From positions 4,774,001 to 4,838,000 of the forward strand of contig JASJZH010000002.1 in assembly GCA_037178975.1 (NCBI GenBank): a DNA stretch of 64,000 nt, given 5' to 3'. The position numbers and the translations under genes were made by a program. Under the pieces are notes generated by a model that worked only from the letters and a program-made list of their open reading frames with translations, was not told the DNA's origin and ran no database searches. Of the stretch, positions 56,574 to 64,000 are shown piece after piece. How positions within the stretch are numbered: the first letter of the stretch is position 1; every line of letters starts with the position of its first letter. The DNA comes from Oscheius tipulae (Eukaryota; Nematoda; Chromadorea; Rhabditida; Rhabditidae).

Positions 56574-59500
56574 TCACCTAACATATTGATAAATCAGATC
56601 TACATTCCATGCACTGGCTGTTATTGCCCAGTTGTTGTCTTTCTCTCTCTGGGTGGCTATCGTCTTCAGAATCTCCTTCAACGAAGCACTTTGCATGACT
56701 GGACCGTGGAGATAATGACTAGCTGCTCCTATCAAGAGCCGAGGAAGAGTCTTTTGAAACTGAAACACCGTAGTCTCCCTGTCTCTCAGCTCTTACCGGT
56801 CCTTCCATCGTGACTTCAAAGTTCCAGGTGGCACAATCAGCACCGCTACAAGTCAGATAAAGAAAAATGTGATCATCCCGTTTAGCTCCGGCAGAGATGG
56901 AACAGTTGGTAATCTTCCAGCCGTTCTGACCGATCAGGTAGACAGACATTTGACCGCTTCCTGGAAACAGTTTGGAGAGTTTCGTTGGCTCTTACCAGTA
57001 AATTGAAGAGAGTATTTGACTCCTTCAGGTGTTTCGTCTGTTCTCAAGACTGTCAGCCTCGTCTCTTTCGGGAACTTCAAAATTTCAGCGGCGTATTTGA
57101 ATCGGATGTGTCTATCCAGCTGGATTCGATGTCTTGTTGGGAAGTAAAACGGTATTTCACAGTAAGGATCGTCGTAGACACAGGACAATGGGGCGAAATC
57201 TGGAAAACTCTTTGAAGTACAGACAAAAAAGCTCACCGTTCTCCCTGTTCACGAAAGGAATGTCCTCAGCTCCTCTGTTGTCATGAGATATAGCATAGAT
57301 CACAGTATCGTTCGTTTTGATAGACCCATCTTCGTTTCGGAACAGACGATTGGTATGCTGGAAAACTTTTGCATCTCTTACACATAAAGCGTACGAAGAA
57401 TTGTGTCCTCTTCGTCGTAGGATATCTGTCAGTGAATTTGTAGGGACCTCCATTGATCGTCGCAACAATGTAGATCAGAACAGTTAAGGTCATAAAGACT
57501 CCAATTAGCATTGCTGAAGAACAGATTTCGGCAATCGGAAGACAACAAACCAATGTAGGAACCAAAACCTTTCTCAGAGCTTTCTCGAACGGACCGGGAT
57601 CGAATGAGTATAGGGAGCTGAACAACATTCGGTTCAAATGCTCCTGAGAACTCACGAGATTAAGGACAATAAAGAAGGTGGAGAAGGCAACAAATGAGGC
57701 AACGACTGGCTCCGGGTTCCCGGAAGTTCTTCCCATGATCGGAATGAAGATGGACAGAAGCATCTCGGAGGTGTAGATAAACATTGCTATCCCGGGGAAT
57801 GAGAAGATAACATGGATCAGAAGATTCACCCAGCCTTCTGAAATAGTGCGTTGCTTAACATTGAAGTAACGTCTACCAGTTTCTGGTAGAAGATGTCGGA
57901 ACAAGGGTAACGTGAGGAGAACAAAAAGGAATCCACTGGCAATGTCGTAGTAGGTGAATATGGCTAGAATCACTGAGAGTACACATGAGTGGACGAGTTC
58001 CACTTCTTTCGCCATTGTCTCCTTGTTTCGTTTACTCAACCCAGCTACCAAGAAGGTTTGCGTCGAGGAACCAACCCAAGCGACTGGCAGACCATAGATA
58101 ACCGGAGCTACCCAGTGGTTACTGTACCAGGCCAGTACACCCAGGAAATAAGAGCTCAGTTTCACCATCCTGAGGATCTTTTCAGAGGAAAATGGGTTGA
58201 CTTACACGTAAGTCATAGTGAACATTGAGGCAAGAACAGCTACGTAGTTGAAGAGGGCTCGGAATGACTTCGGGCCTGTAATTTGGGGATCAGGGGAGTT
58301 TTACTGTCTATCGCTACCTACCGCTGACTGTGAATCCTATTGTAAAAATGATGATGGCGATGCTGATGGCATGAGCGATTTGGATAGAGTAGACGACAAC
58401 GAAGAGTCCTAAACTTAAAATTTCTTTGATGTAGAGAAACTCGGTTACCGAGGAAGTCGAAGAAGACAATCTTCCCAGCATCGTATTCTGCCGGTTTCTC
58501 GAGATAAGGAGATGCCAGAAGATGACACAAAGTCGAGTAAACGTTCTCTCCTAAAACACTTAATTCTATGATTTAAAGACAATCCGTACCTGCTCTTTGC
58601 AGCGATCCATTTGTGATTCTTTTCTCCTCATCGAACTCAGTGTGCCACCAGTAGCCGTTTTGCACAAAGGCTAAATCGAGACCAGGGACTTTACCGTAGT
58701 CACGAAAAACTCGGAAATCTGTAAAAAAAAAAAACTTTCTGAGGGCCAGGATTTGGAATTCTATTGTGTGACAAGAATGGACTAATGGCGACAAAGAACA
58801 CGCTGGGGTAGCTATCATAATCGAAATACTGAGTGTGCGATCAAGAAGAAATTGTTGGCAATGCACGGACAACTCGACGATCGCCAGATTGCTTTCGAAT
58901 AAAATCCCCACCCTAGAACAATGATCTGTAATTTTTTTTAGTTATTATGGTGGATATTTTTAGTAGTTCTTTACATGAACGTTTTATTTAGTCTCTTCGA
59001 CCCCTCATTCAAGCAGAGTAGTATCTCCCTCTCACAGTAAATATACAGCAAACGTATGAAAGTCAAACCTGTGTCTCCTGGGTAGACTCCACTTTGGAAG
59101 ACTTCTTGTCCAATGACACTACAGTGGGGATGGATCGCTGCCTCAAGATATGAGTTCAAGAGCCATTGATTGGAGGGACCGGCCTGGAACAGAAGTTCTC
59201 TTCCGCCACTCCCGCTGGCTTCCAGATTGATGAACGCTCGGACAGAATGTCTCCAATTATGTTGAGTAATGAAACCGTGAGCAGCCTAAAGAGTTTCTCA
59301 ACTTTTACACGGTAGTGTACCTGTAGACTAGACTCCTCAGCTCCATTGAAGAGAAAGATCACGTCGTGATGAAGTTTTTCAGGATGGGAGGAGAGAAGTC
59401 TCATCAGTTCGAACATCAAGGCACATGAGATCAAATCGTCCGAACCTCCGCTACTGATAGGCCAGCTGTCGTAGTGACAATTCAGCAGTACAGCTATGCT

Positions 59501-60117
59501 CTCGGGCTTGCCTTCCTGTTTTCGGCCAAGCCTTGCAATCACGTTGGACACCTCAAGTGATCTAATGGATCTCTCTGTATCCAACTTACATTCTTGTAAC
59601 AAATAGTGAACCCATCGCAGTCAAACTCTGGGATATCAAAGCAGCCAGTTGGATTCTGAGTTGCTACTTGGAAGTTGACAGCCGCATCTGCACTCGACTG
59701 AATCACTCTAGAAACGTCTGACTTTCAGAAGAACGGTACATTTCTTACTTGACTTCTTTCAGAATCCTGTTTCTCGTCAGTTCTTCACAGGCATACGATC
59801 CTGCTGGTTTTGGTCCATAGTCACTGAGTTCCCGCAATAGACTACGCGCTCTCACCTCCGAGAACTGAGAGTTGTCTGGAACTACATGTACTTTCTCAGT
59901 ACAATACTGTACCTTGTGTGACCTCTTTTGGTTCAGGCAAGCACTGATGGAAATGACTGACTGTTCCGACTAACACAAAGACGAGAAAAGCTATTAGGGT
60001 CCAGTGCTCTCGGCCGAACTCTCCTTCCTCGAAATTTTTGCCTTTTTCGGGGAGAAGAAAGTCAGTTGGGGCGGAGAGATTGTGATCTGGACGTCTTCGA
60101 CGAACCGTCGAAGACAT
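56574..60117 (-). CDS. ERMP1: Endoplasmic reticulum metallopeptidase 1 (M28)
   Basis: Multi-pass ER aminopeptidase-like protein of family M28. Fourteen exons from 60117 down to 56574 (60117-59913, 59881-59749, 59707-59590, 59551-59321, 59285-59069, 58718-58590, 58550-58449, 58408-58322, 58275-58206, 58169-57395, 57357-57237, 57199-56996, 56960-56797, 56759-56574); 913 residues. One membrane helix near residue 48 is followed by a luminal peptidase domain with zinc ligands in order: CHYDSW (His), GGSDD (Asp), NGAEE (Glu), [10 protein letters not shown] (Asp) and [10 protein letters not shown] (His). Eight or nine further helices follow, then a luminal C-terminal beta-rich domain. All zinc ligands are kept, so it should be an active peptidase. 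TTTAG precedes the ATG by two bases. Confidence 0.93.
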
Positions 60118-60654
60118 TTCTAAACTTTTTGTTTGTTTATATGAGATTCTGGGAAGAGGGAATGGTCTTTAAAACTGAAAATATCGTTCACATCTAGGGA
60201 CCCTGCCATTCATTGTTATATTTTCAATAGTCGATCAAATCACTGAAAACCATTCTTTTTACAAGTTTTTTTTGGGCTTTCTTCGTTACTTGATCTTTAA
60301 AAAAATGTACTTGAATTTGAAGCAGACCCTGTAGACCAAACGGAGATTTGCGTACAAGATAGTTTAAGTATTGAAATCCATTTTATATGGAAATATCGTT
60401 TGAAAATCTGCATATTAACAAAAAGGTTCAAGAGTATCAGAGGTAGAACAAAAGGTAAGATTCATAAAATAAGATGGTTATCCTGACCGCGATGCCATCG
60501 AAGGGGCTTATCAGGCGGGAGTCGGAGAGACGCAGACACAATACCGAGACTGGACGAGAGAGAGGAGGACAAAGAATACTTTTATTCAAATTGATACATC
60601 CGGTTTGTTTTAGTTTGCTGGAAGTTGAAAACAGTATAGAAAGAAGAGCGGGAG

Positions 60655-61620
60655 TTAGGTGGGATTGGCAGGCCTCATTAAATTGTGCGGGTATTCTCCT
60701 TTCGTCTTTGGGGAGAATAGCAAGTTTGATCTGGAACAGAGGAAAAGTTTGAGCCAAGGAACGAGAAAAGAACCTGTGAGGAATGGGATCATGAGGTCCG
60801 GGAGTGGGAACGTGGCCGGCGCAGTAGACCTGAAACTCGAGTTATTCACGAACAGAGACTGTCATTTCAAAGAGACAAGAAGGTTTTCACGAAACAGCTT
60901 CGAGCCACTCTTTCACCCAATAAATTCTTTCAAAATGTGTACTAAATACTTTCAGCCTCCTATGGTACAGTTTTCTGTAATAGGTTGAACTCTTTGAACA
61001 CCCAGAAAAGAACGACAAAGACAACAGGGATATATCCTATTACTTTGAATTTAATCTTTTCCTTCGAACTGAAACATTTGTCTTTGTGATCGTGAGACTG
61101 TCGGGATCAGTTTGTCATCCAAAACTATCTCGGGATCAAGTGGATGACATCAGTAGGTATCACGTTTGGACCGCCACAATGGTTCAAACCAAATCAGACA
61201 ATTCAAGACTACTTCCTGTTTGTTTGAAAGCCACAATGAAATTGGACCCTTAGAAATTGGACCTCTTGGAATTGCTCTCTGCTCACCTCCAAGTCCTGTG
61301 TGTCGTTCCTGTTGTTATGGTAAGTTTTGAGCGAAAGTCTTGTGCCACAGATCCAGCACTTGAAGCAGCCCTTATGGAAGAGAGCTCCGTCTTTTAGTGG
61401 TCCAACCTGAAAGACGTTTCAATCAATTGTTTGAACAATAGTACGTGTGCCATCCTCTCGCTCTCGCGAGGCTCACAAGTGGGACATCCTCCAACTCGTT
61501 ACTATTAGCATTACAATCGACTCTTCAGACTGTTCTTCACCAGAAAAACCAATCGGTTACGAGACTCACTTTATCATTAAAATAAGTGGGTCGTTTGCAG
61601 CGGAAGCACGGCTCCTTCAT
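60655..61620 (-). CDS. LIM-only protein resembling the LIM domain of hillarin/LTD-1
   Basis: Exons in reading order 61620-61570, 61406-61287, 60829-60774, 60730-60655; 100 residues. One complete LIM domain: CFRC (Cys5, Cys8), then His28, Cys31, Cys34, Cys37, and finally Cys60 with His63 in VYCAGH. The wording around VGPLKDG-LFHKGCFKCWICGTRLSLKTY and the following CAGHVP is like the N-terminal LIM domain of the KY/hillarin/LTD-1 transglutaminase-like cytoskeletal proteins, but no transglutaminase-like domain follows. The frame stops 37 residues after the domain and the next gene (ERMP1) begins about 540 bp further. The intron before the VYCAGH exon is about 457 nt, long for this window. Either a true LIM-only paralog or a shortened isoform or gene remnant. 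Confidence 0.75.
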
Positions 61621-63811
61621 CCGGCTCTGGCTCTAAACTACTGAATATTCGTGAGATAGTGACCAAACGAGATGGTTCGAGTTGAGGAAGTGTGAAAGAA
61701 GAAGATGTAAAATGGAGAACAAGGGTTGTTAACTCGGAAAGCGGTAGATCAGGCGTGGCGGCAGCGCAGAAAGTTTGCCGTCGTCTTAGGCTTCTCCGGG
61801 TTGTGGAGGAGAGAGACTGAGAGAGAGAGAGACTGGACTCGAGAAGATCAAACACTGCCACGCACAAAATAGCGAGCAAGGAAGAGAGACAGACAGAAAG
61901 AACAACCCACATTCAAACAGAAATCGTCAAGTCGATGAGTGATAATTTTGCCAAACAGATTAGGGTGAACACTCCAATCGTTTTCTTGTTTACGAATGTT
62001 TTGTGAACTTAGCGACAATGAACCAGCGAGTGACATAGCTGTGTCTCTCAATCACAAACTGCTGGAACTAAGTCTAAAGCCCATCAGTCTCGACTTTTTT
62101 TTTGTCCGTATACAAAGTAAGATAAGGGGTGATTTTTGATGTCTTCAATACTAGAAAGAAATGTTGGAACAGGTAGTTTACCCATTGCTCTCAATAGCTG
62201 CCAAAAGATTAGAATCAGCTGACGAATTTCCAGGCAGCTATGATGAAAAGAAGTGTATTCACCTTTTGTTTTGTTGGCAAAATGCCTTTCGTCGCTGCTC
62301 AAACAGTGTGGGAGCTCGGCGGCCAGAACCTAACTGAATCTCTACGACTGAGAGAGAATGAGAGGAGCAAACCCCGGGGGAAGGAGGAGACAAGAACTGG
62401 CTTACAACTTCTGTGAGTACACACATTGGGTAAAGTTTCAGTCAAACTGTAGGAGGCTTGGAAAGACTGGACAGGGTTTCCTGTCGATAGGTGAGAAAGC
62501 GGCAGCAATCAAAGAAAGTGCGGCTGAAAACGGTCACGAAAATCAAACAGATCGGCTGGACACATCTGAGAGGCATTATTAGATAGGTAAACAGTCGACG
62601 AAGCAAAAACAAGATCCGGACATCTGATCTACAATCGAATAGAGATCTGAACTGCTGTTCGATTCAGAAACAGAAGCGAATTTGCTTTTTCTCTTACAGT
62701 ACTCTTGGTAATTATAGTATTTTTTCGAATCTTGTCAACTTCTGGCTTTTAAAAGACTGTACCCGCCAGAACTCGTATCCTACTGTGCTGTCGTCTCCGT
62801 CGCTTCTGCCAGATCAGAGTAGTTTTACCTTTTCCAAGAGTAGACAGTGATACCAAGACACTGCGAACAATAGCGCCACAATTTCTCTCGCGTTTTGTAA
62901 AGGTGACAAGCTTGCAAGAAAGATAGCTAGCTCGTGAATCCGCCACTTGCTCGTAGCCATCGAAAGATGGAATCCGTGCCAGGCTTTCCCTGAATCCACA
63001 GCGGTGTTTGGTATAGTTCTTGGAAAACATCGGACAACCAGGGAAGACTGATAGTGCTCCTATCCAGCCCCAAATTCTCATCTGTCAGAACAGCACTTGG
63101 AAGTGGAGAGAAAGCTACCCTTGTTCACACGATTGCTCTTTGCAAATTTTTAACGCGATGAAGCGATAGTCAATGAAAGAAAAAAGCTGGACACAAGCTG
63201 TACGAGCCTAGAAGAGTACGAGTCAAGGACTGTTTCGCTGTGAAAGACTGCTGTTTGAGATTAGAAACGTGAACGAGGCCACACTCGAAGCTCTGAACGT
63301 GGAAACGACAAGAAACGTCCTGCTAATGTAATGCTGCGAACGGACAACTGTGCACTGTTGATCGACGCTATTCTGGACCATGAGGCTGTCTTGTCGGATC
63401 GATTTGGAAGTTTTGGAAGACTACAAATGTTGAAGAGCTCGTATTTGATGTGATACCTGTAGCTTCCAGCTGTAAGCGTACAGGCCTTTTTTGCTTTTTT
63501 GTGTTTTGCTTTTCTAGTTCTAATCTTGTGCCAATGCGTTTGAGCCTTCTCTATGTAGCTAACTGCAGCGAGTAGTGTTCCAGTTCTGTTCATGTCCGTG
63601 TCCCTGTCCTTCTTCTGTCTCATCTTGTCTGTCTATTCTGTTATGCCCGCTTTGTCTATTTTTTTGTACAGAAATGTTTATGTTTAACCTCTCCGCGTAT
63701 TTACAAACTACCCTTATTTTATTGTGTTTTTCGAAAGAAGTAGAGCGAATGTTTTTGACCAGACCGCCCAATCAACCTCCAGCTGTCAATGGTGGTGTAG
63801 TTTGTGATTAG
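61621..63811. other. 2.2-kb interval, no supported gene
   Basis: Short frames on both strands, one GA microsatellite (about 61815-61833), no recognisable domain. Confidence 0.4.
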
Positions 63812-63929
63812 ATAACACGCCCAACCCTTCTCTGGCTTCTGGATACCATCAACGTTGACCGTTTGATGACCAAAGCCGAGTACAAAGTCCAGAACTGGTT
63901 TGAGTTCTACGAGTCCGGATTCAGCGCGT
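63812..63929 (+). CDS. Probable internal exon of an unknown gene at the window edge
   Basis: A frame of about 39 residues bounded by GATTAG before and GTAGGT after, reading ITRPTLLWLLDTINVD and later YKVQNWFEFYESGFSA. The codon use resembles that of the certain genes here and the splice signals are good, but no family is recognised and the neighbouring exons are outside the window or were not found. Confidence 0.35.
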
Positions 63930-64000
63930 AGGTTTTACTAATGGCTCGCTAAAATCAAGCGCTGTCCTCATTTATCGATTGTTGTGGCTCTTATCGACTC

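Overview
The window is nuclear DNA from a compact animal genome. It holds split genes with very short GT-AG introns (mostly about 34-50 nt), 3' splice sites of the form TTTTCAG, and only animal gene families. Many start codons sit a few bases after an orphan TTTCAG/TTTTAG acceptor, and same-strand genes are stacked about 100-400 bp apart. These are signs of spliced-leader trans-splicing and operons. A nematode is my first choice. Other small-genome invertebrates that trans-splice cannot be excluded, because no spliced-leader RNA, rRNA or mitochondrial marker is present. All exon structures were read by eye from splice signals, reading frame and family similarity. For the long multi-exon models the joined length is a multiple of three, which is an internal check.

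Left part (1-24 kb): a small unknown acidic protein (minus strand), then about 6 kb without a recognisable gene. Next come a Ulp2/SENP6-7-type SUMO protease facing a DDAH-like amidinohydrolase, and a cluster of glutathione S-transferase kappa genes. Two GSTK genes diverge from a short shared promoter; a third and a decaying fourth lie further right. A complete KCNQ potassium channel gene sits between the second and third copies. An alpha-arrestin and a small unknown gene follow.

Middle part (25-38.3 kb): six plus-strand housekeeping genes in a row: SMIM20/MITRAC7-like, SDS22 (PPP1R7), SmD2, a small mitochondrial-type membrane protein, DDOST (OST48) and the giant helicase ASCC3. Spacing and poly-T/AG acceptors before the ATGs suggest an operon, at least for the first members.

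Facing it on the minus strand (38.4-47.1 kb) is a second tight set, STRIP1/2 - MMAA - DNA ligase III. The ligase carries an N-terminal PARP-type zinc finger and a C-terminal PBZ (poly(ADP-ribose)-binding) finger where vertebrate LIG3-alpha has a BRCT domain.

Right part (48-64 kb): a seven-helix receptor is followed after 104 bp by an ornithine-decarboxylase-like gene whose two substrate-binding aspartates are both asparagine. Then come a KChIP/neuronal-calcium-sensor-like protein, a secreted unknown protein, the ER metallopeptidase ERMP1, a LIM-only protein of hillarin/LTD-1 type, and a probable edge exon. No tRNA, rRNA, CRISPR array, bacterial element or intact transposon was found.
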